Of a stretch of 64,000 nt of DNA, positions 12,501-23,310 are shown piece after piece. The DNA is taken from assembly GCA_028023455.1 (NCBI GenBank), contig JAQFVV010012398.1:11895160-11959159 (forward strand). Reading direction: 5' to 3'. Source of the stretch: Epiperipatus broadwayi (taxonomy: Eukaryota; Onychophora; Udeonychophora; Euonychophora; Peripatidae). Below the pieces are notes generated by a model that worked only from the letters and a program-made list of their open reading frames with translations, made no database searches and was not told where the DNA came from. Numbering within the stretch: the stretch's first letter is position 1; every line of letters begins with the position of its first letter. Made by a program: the position numbers and the translations under genes.

Positions 12501-14255
12501 TTTATTATTCATGATATATTAAGTTAGAATAGATTTAAAAGTCTATATTTTACTGTTGTTTTATTGGATAAATTACGTTAAGTTTTATGGAGAAGTTTAT
12601 ATTTAGGTTGAAAGTTTACCAAGTATAGATAATGAGCATAAATATTTGGAATTAGTATTTTATTTAGAGTTGAAAGTTGTTTTCCAGAAATTTAAATAAG
12701 TTTAGAGGATATTTTGTAGATAGAAATTTATTAAGAAGGAGTAGTATAACACATAAAATGAAGTAATAATTTACATAGAAAAGAATCATAGAATTTATCT
12801 AATATAATACTTTATGAATTTGAAATTGATGAATAATTTAAATATTATTATTTTAACAGTACATATATGTAATGCATATTTGATAAAACATGTAACATAA
12901 ATTGCAATAAGTGAAATATAAAATTATAATCAATTTTTGTTATTACATTACAAGGATACATTAGTTTCTATATTATGCTATTAAAGTAATGCTAATAGTA
13001 AAGTAACACATATAGTACATATGAAATGAATAACAGTAATACTTAAGTGATGTAGCAATTTAATTAATAAAGTTTAATTGTTTACATATGCTACATAAAT
13101 ATTATTTAATAAATTTTTCTATGTAATAATTGAGATTACTGATACTTGTTTAAAGTCTAAGTTTTGAAAACATACTTCAATGTTATTAGTACAGATTTTA
13201 AAGAATGTATAATTACTTATTAGGAGTATGAGTTAATAACATGTAAACATATTGTATTATTATTTCTTATTTATTTTCTTTGTTTTCATAATTTTGAATT
13301 GTAAATATTGTAAATAAATTCTTAGTTGAAGTTAATGTAAATAAATTTGTTTAATTGTTTTAAAAGTGGTCGAGTTCATTATTTTGCACCACAGCATTTG
13401 ACACAGATAATTTGAACAAACATAATATTTGCACAATGTGAATTTATTAATATTATTTTAGAAATAAATACAATATTTTCCTGATTATCATTTATAAGAA
13501 TTGATTGACATTAATATATCATATTACAATGGTCATAGAGTAATTATCATTCATAAGATGGTTATAATACACAATATAAGAGTACAAGATTATTTATTGC
13601 CACAATTAATAAATTGTAAGATTTTGATCTATTCCAAAATTAAGATACTATATGAAGATAAAGATATACACATGATTATTTATTTATTTAATGATTGATG
13701 ATATAACAGAAATAGATAAGATTAAGTTATACCCTAAGATTGTATTGAGTATTATTATTATTAGAATAAGTTAGGTGTATTAGGTTTGATATAAAATCCC
13801 ATATCATACTTATTTACATGAGTTATCATTATTTTAAGATAATTAGAAGAACCTGAGATTATTTAATTATATTTTAAAAATTAAAAGTTAAGATTTATTT
13901 ATTTTATTATTATTAAAGATAGTTTATTTTATTAAAAGCCATAAGAATGCTATAGAGTAGTAGTAAGTTAATAAGGAGGTGATAGATTCTTAGCCATTGA
14001 GACAATGTTTGGAAGATATTAACTCAATGTAAATCTACTATTGCTTTGTAACTTTATTAGCTAGATTTTAATAAGACTTATTTAATAGACATAATATAGA
14101 ACTATATTGATTTTGATAATTGATAATAAATTTAATTATAATATGATATTATAAAAGTATATTAAAGATAGGTATGCAAATTTTAACTAAGCATTATAAT
14201 TTAATTGAGCTAGTCGTATTTCAAATTATATTATACATCGAGAAGTAAGGGTACA
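9561..14255. other. Very AT-rich, C-poor block without recognised genes
   Basis: No open frame or mobile-element protein was recognised. The DNA is dominated by motifs such as TTTAAA and ATTTAAAT. In much of 10.5-13 kb, cytosine is clearly rarer than guanine on the + strand; in 11041-11160, for example, I count one C against about ten G. A short run of TA repeats occurs near 10298-10309. This could be an old, unrecognisable repeat or an unannotated noncoding transcript; the sequence does not decide. Confidence 0.4.
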
Positions 14256-14337
14256 ATATATATATATTGAATGCCTGTATCGAATATATATATATATATA
14301 TATAAAGAATGTTTGTATTTCAAATATATATATATTT
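14256..14337. repeat. Imperfect (AT)n minisatellite
   Basis: AT runs are interrupted by two related spacers (GAATGCCTGTATCGA and GAATGTTTGTATTTCA), giving about three units of roughly 35-40 bp. Confidence 0.6.
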
Positions 14338-16150
14338 ACAAATGTTACTAGATGTTCTGCTTCAATTTTGATAGTAATTCTGAATATGGTAGAACTTTTA
14401 GCAAAGTATCAATTAGAATTATAGATGCAGTACTGCAAATTCATCATGCTTGATTAATCAGTTTATCTAGATTAATGATTTTGATAAATTTAAATAAATC
14501 TATAATAATGTTAGAAATGAACTATAGAAGCAGTAAAAGAAGTAATAGTGTGTAATAGTCTACTAATTCAATCAAAATTGAATGGTAGTTTGCAGAAAAT
14601 GTTGCTTTAAAAAGATTATCTATTAATGAAAAATAAGCTTCAATTTATTGCTTGTTTTTTGAACATCCTATTAAGATGAAGCTAGTATAGTACCTGTGTT
14701 TTGAGCCTTCTCACTGTACTTTTTTTTTTTAGCATCAGGTAGTTGAAATATTAACTGTATACAAGAAATGCAATGTTTATTATTAAAGAATGATAAAGTT
14801 GAAATATTTATTTGGAAATATTCATAAATGGGAGGAGGGGGTCAAACAATTTTTCAATAACTTTTGAATTGAAATGGAGATATTTGCATTTCATAGCACC
14901 ATTAGGTTTTGCATTTATATTAGGATCCATAATTTCAATTAAATAATTAAAATAATCACAAGGTATTGCTTTTTTAAACATGTTAAAGAAGAGGTATTTC
15001 ATCATAGTGAAATAATTACTACAACTAAAATTAGCTGTTTATAAAGCTATTATTTTATCTATTATATTGCAGGCAAGGGAGACTTGAATATTTTATCAGT
15101 GTAATATAAAGGTGTTAGAAAATTTTCATATAGGACTTCTTTATAAAATTTTGAAAATACATTGGAAAAACTGTAATATCAATCAATGTATTCTTCAACT
15201 TGCTGAATGTAATACTATATAATCCACTACTGTAAAATCACTTCTTCTTTTTTTTGAATTGGACATGTGAGACAAATTAACACTACACAACTTAATGAAA
15301 GAGTGTTATAAGGTGAACTGGGGTGTAGTTCTCATGAAAAAGAGAAATCCTGTTTGCATTATAAAGGTTATCTCAAAGGCACTCTAAAGAAGGGCAATAG
15401 AAATTGTTTTCATTGAAAATATATAATAGAGAATAGAATGCATTAGAGAACCACAATTAGACATGACGTTCAAATATTTCTAAAAGAAAAATTTGCTGCA
15501 GTCAGCATTAAAACCCAACATCATAAAATATCAAATAAATTGAATAAATATATCTGTATATTCCATAGGTAAATGTATTTGTGATTAACAGATTGGATTT
15601 ATTCATTTCAAAATTCATCTCTATTATTTTGTAGAAGGATTTTTTTTATAATTTTATTTTTTTCTTGGAATTGAAATAGCCATTTGTGTTTATGAGGATG
15701 TGCTGGTGATAATTGAGATTTTATAAAACTTCTCATAATAAAAAAAAAACATAAATGCAAAAGTTGCAATTTTATCACATAAATATTCTGTACAAATTAT
15801 ATTTTTGTGCATCATGATGGCTGATATAATTGTACCATTAAAAACTATTGAATTTTTGATAGCCTATTATTTTTTTATATTTTTGTGACAAAACCTGAAA
15901 AAATACTAACAGCAACTTTCTTGTGTAATTTAACATAGTATCAGAATAACGTATTCAAAAGCTAAAGGTGCATGAATTGAAACTCAGCCCAAAGTCACAT
16001 AATTTTCAAAATGATTAACCATTTGATATTTCTTAATACCATATTCTTAGGGGGGGGGGGGATTAAACCTACCATTTTCATCATTTTATTTTTTTATGAT
16101 ATGCTATAAGTAAATAAGCAATTATTTTATCTAGCGCTGTGTTTACAATT
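14338..16150. other. AT-rich spacer with a G12 run
   Basis: No gene family is recognised. A 65-codon open frame on the minus strand (14808-15005) has no recognisable domain. A run of 12 G lies at 16050-16061. Confidence 0.4.
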
Positions 16151-16252
16151 ATATTACATTCAAATATCAGCCTTTCAAGCTAATTGAGCACGCGCCACTC
16201 TCAAAAGGCACGTGCTCAATTAGCTTGAAAGGCTGATATTTGAATGTAATAT
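16151..16252. repeat. Perfect 42-bp snap-back palindrome
   Basis: Positions 16151-16192 and 16211-16252 are exact reverse complements over 42 bp, separated by 18 nt. The arm reads from ATATTACATTCAAATATC to TTGAGCACG. An RNA copy would fold into a fully paired hairpin of about 100 nt. Perfect pairing suggests a recent inverted duplication; no flanking target-site duplication or transposase is evident. Confidence 0.9.
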
Positions 16253-18299
16253 GATATACTAATAATTGGTAAAAAAAGTTAGTAAGATGTTAATTAGTGA
16301 TGAATCTGTTTATGTTTTTAAAATTAGTTGTTACACATTGTTGCCAATAATAAATAGAAATTTATCATTAGAAAATTATTGAATATGAAAGTTATGTCTA
16401 AACACAGTTGTTGATAATGTGCAGATCTTTTTTTTTCTCAGAAGTCTAACGACATGTTCGTATTTACTTATGACTTCTTCTTTTTTTAAGTAAATTTTTC
16501 CTTAGCAGCTTAATGTCTAATATTTATTTTCATTTATAATGTTGAATTGTATTAAGAGGTAGCAAATAATGTAAAACTCTCACAAATAATAATCAATTAT
16601 TACTTGATCTTAATATCTTCTTGCCTAGTTATCATCATCTGCCTTTGGTCAATGAATTTTAGTATGCATGTGTAACTGTATTTTGTGATGAGATTGGTGG
16701 AATTATAGAATTCATTAGTTGAAAAAATTATATAATTCATTAGTTGTATCATGAGATAATATAGTGTCATCGTTGTTTTTTAATTCCATAATAGCAGTAT
16801 GTATTTGCTGTGGAAAAGTATTAGCTAATAAATGATAAAAATTAATAGATAAGTTATAACGTTAATTATTATTTTAAGGCCTACAGATTTTTTATGGATT
16901 TTTATTTTATTAATAGCCGATTAATTAAAGCAGAATATTCATTTTAAGGATATCATTTGTATTTATTTACTTTATTTATTTCTTTGATAACTATATTTTT
17001 ATAAGAGATTATTTTTTACTATTTTTATTTCAGTTGCTAATTTTTTGTGCTTTTATTTGTTTTTATATTAATTACATTTGATGGTTGAAATGCATAATGT
17101 TTTTTCGTTCATTTTTAACTTCAGATAATTTTTAAATATATACTTATCAGCATTATTTATTTTCAGGATATTAGAATTATTATTTTTGTTTTTTAGAATA
17201 TTGCTTTAAAAATTAATCATATCACTTTAATTGAAATTTTGACCTTATGAAAAAAAGTTATGAAATATAAAATAACTAAAATAAATATTTTCAGCAGTAA
17301 ATTCCATATTGTCTATATAAAAAGAAAACTAATAAAATGATCGCTTTTTTTTTTTGCTTGATTACAAATTTTTTAATATTATTTGTCAAAACCATTTTAA
17401 TAGTTTCATTAGATGGGTTTGCACTTTTTTTTTTTCAGGATATATTTATATTATTAATATTTTTATTTTTTCAAATATTTTTTATTATTCCAAAAGTAGG
17501 TAAAAAAAACACCACTTCAACAACCTTAATGACATTTTCTAATAATATCTTCAGGAGTCGCATTGTCAAAAATTTATTATAAGATAATGATACAATTTCC
17601 TTATCATAAATTATGCCCTGATATGTTTTGCTGAAAATTTTGGTTATTGTTGAGTGAATTTCAAACATTGTAATCTGTTTTTCTTTTCTATATGGATCAT
17701 ACATAATAATCTTGTTTATTTTTTATTTCTGTTGCATGATATTCATGCACACAGCTATTTTTAAAAAAAAAAAAGATAACATGTTTCCATATAAATATCA
17801 AAAACTAATAATATATATAATATTAGTAATTTAATTCTATATTTCAAGCAACAGACATTTTTTTATATAGAAGAGTTGACGCCAGTGATAGCATACTAAT
17901 CATATACACAAAGATCAGTCATGATGGCATATTATTGCATTGATATACTGAAAGAGACTGCTTTCTGAAATAAAGCGCCAACCTTTTTTTTTTTGACTCT
18001 TTGATGGCTTACAGATTAGATTTATTTTAGATTTAATTAACCAGGCTTGCCATCATCTGGATAATGAAGATTATTAGCAATTTTTTTTTTTTTGTTTTAC
18101 CCTCTAGTTAAAATCTAATTATCATCTAGTATTGGATATCTAGTTTGGCTGATTGCAGTCATTATATAAATGAAAAATCACAAATTATATGTGAGCGTTT
18201 AAAAACTTCTGTTTTACTAATCTGAATTTCAGTTTTGACCATGGACTTGTAGGCAAATACACTATTGTTATGTCTTAAAGTTCATGTATATACATGTAT
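16253..18299. other. AT-rich spacer, nothing recognised
   Basis: There are long T runs and TTTTTATTT-rich DNA. The 81-codon hydrophobic open frame at 17337-17582 is a translation of T-rich sequence and I do not regard it as a gene. Confidence 0.4.
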
Positions 18300-18810
18300 G
18301 TTAGAAGGGATTTGAACTCAGACTTTCAAGCTTCCTACAGCTATCTTCTCCATTTTGTACAACCAACACACATGATTGCATAGTGTGAAAAGGTAAATGA
18401 TATTTCCCACACATATATATAATCAGTGTTCAGTTTATATTAAGGTAGCAAATCTTCAAACTTTGATAGACACTCTTCAATCTTCTTCAACTCTTCTGCC
18501 ATTCATATCATTGAAAATCTGGTGATGGAATACTCCAAGCCCTCGCCACTGTTGACTTTACCCCTCACTTATAGGATCTTAAGAGTTGAAGGGAGGATTT
18601 GCTGTCTTAATATAAATTTAGCACTGATTATATGTGAGGGGGAGATGATGATCTGAACCAGCTGGTGAGTGTTCATTTAGCATGAAATAATATGTTAGTG
18701 ATCATTTACTTTTTTGGCATGTAATCATGTGTGTTGGTTGTATAATGTGGAATGGATTTCTGTAGGGAGCTTGAAAGTCTGCATTCAAATCCCTTCTAAT
18801 TACATTAAGT
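18300..18810. repeat. Inverted repeat carrying two tRNA-like sequences
   Basis: The left arm (about 18300-18465) and right arm (about 18590-18805) are inverted copies. Each outer part carries a tRNA-like stretch: GTGTTGGTTGTA resembles an A box, and GTTCAAATCCC or ATTCAAATCCC resembles a B box. The arms also share the inner sequence around ATCAGTG and TTATATTAAG, so the duplication is longer than the tRNA-like part. The roughly 125-bp centre is unique. Two tRNA-derived SINE copies in opposite orientation, or one foldback element, would both fit. Confidence 0.6.
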
Positions 18811-19163
18811 TCAGTATAGGCAATATACAAGTATTATATATATTTGACAATAACTTGCTGTGTGCATGTAATAATGGGGAGTGAGAGGAGTCTTACATTT
18901 ATCAAGCATTCAAGAAAAAAAGGAAAAATGCATTTATACTTTTGCTTGAGGTCCAGAGGAAATTTTGTTGTTTCTCAGCTGCTAGTCTCTCTAGATGAAA
19001 ACCATTTATAGGATGTTAAATTGGGTTCACAAAGGTATATAAAAAATCTTTGAAAATTAATCAGATAAATTTTTAAAATTGTTGAAATATCGGTTGACTG
19101 AAGGGGGAATTTTTTACAAAAGTGATAATAGCATATTATTTAAAATATAAACACCTTATATTA

Positions 19164-20545
19164 GAACCATAGCATATATGGACAACATTCTAGTTACTCT
19201 TCCATCCAAGAAATACCTGCTTCAGTTATACCAAATTATTAACTCATTCTCTAATGCTTCTGGACTTAAAATTACTACCAGGAAATCATTGACCTGGTGT
19301 ATTCTGACTGGGAAAAGAATATCATCAAGCTATCATGCTGAGCCACAGAAATTTCTGGGCTTTCCCATATATAAGTCACAGACAGCAATGTCAAAGGAAC
19401 TCCAGGACACCATCATATACTCTACAGAGAAAATAACTAAAACTCTGGCAGGAATCTACCTATCCCTACAGGGAAAGGTAGCCCTGCTGAACATGAAGGT
19501 TATGTCCAGAATTTCCTACTATCTATCTATAATGTCTACCCCAAATTCATTTATTAAAAAAATAAATAGGTTCTGCGCCAGGTTATTCTGGATAAATAAA
19601 ACAGTAGCCATAAGCATACGCAGAATGCAACAGCATTGCAGATTTAATGGCATGTCTCTGCATACTATTCCAGCCTTACTTTTACAAAAAACTCATACCC
19701 TCCTTTACAACCTAGGAATTAAATACGGGTATAATCACATAATTAAATTAATACAGCCGACTGACACACCACCCCCAAAGAAAAGTAGCTGGCTATGTAA
19801 AATAGCACAAAACATCCATCAGTGTGTCAGCATTACGCCAGATATCATTGCCAACAAAATATTTATTTGGAGTGCTCAGAAATTAATGAGTCCAGAACAA
19901 AATTCACAAAATACAAAATTAGGCATAACCAATTCAAATATTGGGCTCTAGAACCCAAATATTTGGACTTTATCATTAAAATAAACCTTGATGCCATGCC
20001 TACTTGTGGTTCCTATACTTTAAATGGCATATCATCAAAGTTGACCCAATATTCCCAAACTGCAGAAGAGAAGATGAGACATACTATCATATCATCAATT
20101 CATGCAATGGACTAGGAACAATAAGATCTACTATTTATCAAAACATAAAGGTAGACTATTATCTCATTATATCATTACAAGACTGCATTAAAAAATACAA
20201 TTTCCACTAATTAGAATGTCAATTTTCATCACATATTCAATCTGGTATGCGAGATGCAAGAAAATGTATTTGCAGCCTTCCCCTGATGAAAGATTGTGCT
20301 TTATAAAATCAATGCAAAAAATAAAACAAAGAGATAAATTACTATCATCAAGATTCATATATGAGGAGACATGGAAGCTATTCCAAACACCTATGAACTT
20401 TATATAACAAGGATTATCTATATGTTAATCAGCTTAAAACCATATGAACTAATACAAGTTTTATCTAAGATGCAATTGTAATGCATGGTGATTTATGTAT
20501 GCTTTGAGTCAATGTAACCTTGTTTAGCCTAAATAAATTATTTGT
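19164..20545 (+). mobile_element. LINE 3' half with CCHC tail, I-like
   Basis: The copy begins exactly at the reverse transcriptase catalytic motif: IAYMDNILVTLPSKKYLL at about 19164-19215, with the normal YMDD changed to YMDN. The RT thumb region is open to 19951 (QKFLGFPIYKS, LQGKVALLNMKVMSRISYYL). The frame then shifts twice. A zinc-knuckle-like C-terminus follows near 20050-20110 (PNCRREDETYYHIINSC), and the last coding segment ends at 20407 (SIWYARCKKM, KQRDKLLSSRFIYEETW). A short 3' UTR ends near AATAAATTATTTGTAAAAT at about 20530-20550. The minus-strand LINE at 40608-41760 shares the C-terminal blocks EPKFFNFILKINLDALP and CXXC...HLXXXC, so they are the same family. Confidence 0.85.
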
Positions 20546-20939
20546 AAAATAATCTATCATTTTTATAAGCATTTATCATATCTAAGTATTCATTATTTAG
20601 TTTTATTATAGTCTAGATTTAGATTGATTTTGTATTGAGAGATAATTTCTTTGTGTAATTGTCAGTTAATCATATATATGAATTTAAAAAAAATATTGAT
20701 TTTTTTATATTAAGCAATTGTTAAAAATTATTTTAATTAGTTTTTTTTTTTTTTTTAATTTATCTTTCAATTATCAATGATATAAACAAAAGCAGCTCTG
20801 TGCTATTCTAATGTTATATATGATAAGCTTGAGGAATTATTAATTACCAGATGGTTGAGCATTTAAATATCTATTCTCAGACTATTTACTGATTTTTGCT
20901 TTTACAATATGGATTTGGGAAAGCTGAAACCAACAGTTA
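20546..20939. other. AT-rich spacer
   Basis: T-rich stretches occur, including a run of 16 T near 20741. Nothing else is recognised. Confidence 0.4.
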
Positions 20940-21253
20940 CTATAGGTGGCGCTAGAGTGGAGAGTTATATAAGGAAGGAATAGAAAATATTAGGCATTTG
21001 TTAACTGAATGTAAATGCTTGAAAACAGAAAGGGTACATATAATGAAGTTATGGAAGAATAAATATGAAAAAAGTGATTATACAGAAAGTGAATTATTGG
21101 TTTTTATGCTGGGTTTGGGAAAAGATAAAGGGGATTTAGATATAAAGGTTATAGAGTTGACAAAGATTATGTTGTGGAAATGGGATTGAGCAGAATATGG
21201 GAAAATTTAGAGTGGGGAATGGAAAATAAAGTGGCTAACAGGTTTATCTGGGC
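20940..21253 (+). mobile_element. LINE C-terminal fragment, family unassigned
   Basis: The + strand encodes a LINE tail: IENIRHLLTECKCLKTERV-like residues (with a frame change near 20990), continuing through LWKNKYEKSDYTESELLVF to LTKIMLWKWD at 21189. The HLL-x3-C pattern is the end of the zinc-knuckle usual in LINE C-termini. It is followed, in the same orientation, by the middle of another LINE, so a tail precedes a body. Confidence 0.6.
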
Positions 21254-21314
21254 ATAATTGCTGAGATATTCTTGACTTCGTTTAAGGAGAAACCACAATA
21301 CATCACATCACATG
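21254..21314. repeat. 60-bp block shared with 29508-29567
   Basis: The sequence from ATAATTGCTGAGATATTC to CATCACATCACATG recurs at 29508-29567 with only two or three differences. Here it lies between two LINE pieces; there it lies inside a terminal-inverted-repeat element. The function is unknown. Confidence 0.8.
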
Positions 21315-21359
21315 GTAGAGTACATAATAGCAATCATAATTTCTTTATACTAGAAATGG

Positions 21360-23310
21360 TTAGTAATGTGATGGAAAATAGTAATAAAAGTAGAAAGGAT
21401 AGTGAAAGATGTGGACAGAGAATGAATGATAAGAATAAGTTAGAAGAATATAAAATAAAAGTAAAAGAAATCATGGAAGAATTTGTTGGGGTGAATATAA
21501 GGACTGGAGTGGTGAAATAGAAAAAGTGGCAAATAGGATTTTAGGTGAGAATATTCAGAAAAATAAAAGTAATAGAAAAGTGAGAATTAGTGAAAGTGTA
21601 AAAATGATGGGGGAAGCATGCAGGGAATATGAATGTGCTATTAAAAGCAAAAAAAAAATGGGAAATGGGGAAAATATTTTTAAAAAAAGTTCACTAAAAT
21701 AGATAATTATAGAGAGAGGATGAAATTAAATAATAAATTATTGGAGGATATTAATAAAAGTGGAAGAGTAAGAAATGTTAGAAATATATTAAAAGAAGAA
21801 ATGTAGGGGAGAGAGAAATAGTATTACTAAATGGTGGTGAAAAAGAGTGTAGCTTTAGAGGAAAAGACAATCTTAAATAAGTATGTAATGGATATAGAAA
21901 AGTTATTAGATGTGAAGGATAGACTGCTAACAAACACAAAAGCATATAGTAATGAAAATATTAGGTTAACACAAAAGCATATAGTAATGAAAATATTAGG
22001 TTTAGAGAAAATAAATTGAATGTGACAGTGAGAAAATTGAAATGTGGAAAGGCAACATGTTTAGATGGATGGGCAGCAGAGATGATAATGAATTTAGGAA
22101 ATAGGACAAAATTAAATCTATTGTCATGTTTTAATAAGATGGCACAGAAGAATTTTCAGATAGCTGGAATAATACATGAGTAATGCTGCTATTCAAAGGA
22201 AAGGGTAAGGATCATAGGAAGTTAAACAATTACAGACAGATAGATAGTGGTAATATCAGTGTTATATAAAATTTTTGTATATATGGTGGTTAGAAGAATG
22301 GCAAAATGGATGGAAGAGAATAATATAGTGGGAGAAATGCAAGGAGGTTTTCAATCAAATAAGCATATAGGAGATAGTTTATTTGTAATCACATAACTTA
22401 TAAATATGAGTAGGAATACAGGTAGACAACTATATATGGTCTTTATGAATGTAGAGAAGGCATATGATAGAGTAAATAGAAATAGATTATGGGTAAATTT
22501 AGTAAATTCACAAATAAATGGAGCTTTAATGGATCTTATTAAAAGATTTTATGAAAATAATTACTTTATGTATCAATTAGGAAATATAGAATCAGGGTTA
22601 AAAGTGGGGTGGACTAAGGCAAGGATGCCCTATGTCACCTATTTTGTTTTTGTTATATTTGAGAGAAATGCAGAGCACAATGGAAAGACTAGGAAGAGGG
22701 GTACAGATCCCATTAAAAGATGGTAAGGGAGTGTACATATTACAAGTTTTTTTTTGGGCACAGAAAGTAGAGAAGATATGGAAGTTATGCAGAAGACATG
22801 TACAAGGATGGGTAAAGAGATATGGATTAAATTTAGTGAAGAAAAATCAAAAGTAATGATGATAAATGCTGGGAAAAGAGAAGAGAATTTTTATTTGGGG
22901 ATATAAAGTTAAATGTGGTGAATGGATATAACTATTTTGGAATTATCTTAAGTATGAGAAAAATTGCTTAGATGAATGGGAGAAAAAATTGATAAATAAA
23001 ACAAAGGAAAGAAAGGGACTGAAAGAAATTAACAGTGTTTTCATGTAATAAATATGATGTAGCAAGAATTGTATGGAGCAGGGTTAACATATGGTAATGA
23101 TGTGTTATGTGTTAGTAAAGGGTTGTTAGATTGCTTAGAAAGGAAGACATGCATTAGATGCAGATGTGTGGATGGCAAAGGAGGTAATTCAAGGAGAAAT
23201 GGGATGGTCAAGTTTTTATATGAGAGATGCAAAAAGCAAAATGAAAATGTTCGATAGATTGCAATTCATAGATAATAAGAGAATAGCCAAAATAGTATTT
23301 AATTGGGTTA
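21360..23310 (+). mobile_element. LINE body: linker, reverse transcriptase and thumb, decayed
   Basis: In order: a lysine-rich linker (ANRILGENIQKNKSNRKVRI near 21530-21590); KLKCGKATCLDGWAAEMI near 22030-22085; ISVLYKIFVYMVVRRMAKW near 22255-22310; MQGGFQSNKHIGDSLFV near 22335-22390; VEKAYDRVNRNRLW at 22450-22490; and GCPMSPILFLLYLREMQ at 22623-22670. The expected F/YADD catalytic box is deleted: the frame runs from a poly-T stretch near 22750 directly into ESREDMEVM. After a thumb remnant, MGWSSFYMRDAKSKMKMFDR near 23200-23255 is a typical LINE late motif. Frameshifts abound. The clade was not determined. Confidence 0.8.
21933..22002. repeat. Perfect 35-bp tandem duplication inside LINE
   Basis: Positions 21933-21967 are repeated exactly at 21968-22002. 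The unit contains AAGCATATAGTAATG. The length is not a multiple of three, so the duplication breaks the reading frame. Confidence 0.95.

Noticed and set aside
16151-16252. microRNA precursor
   Set aside because: The stem is perfectly paired over 42 bp, whereas animal precursors carry mismatches and bulges; without small-RNA data the call is unsupported.
21933-22002. CRISPR-like repeat
   Set aside because: Only two units, directly adjacent without spacers, inside a LINE in a eukaryotic context.
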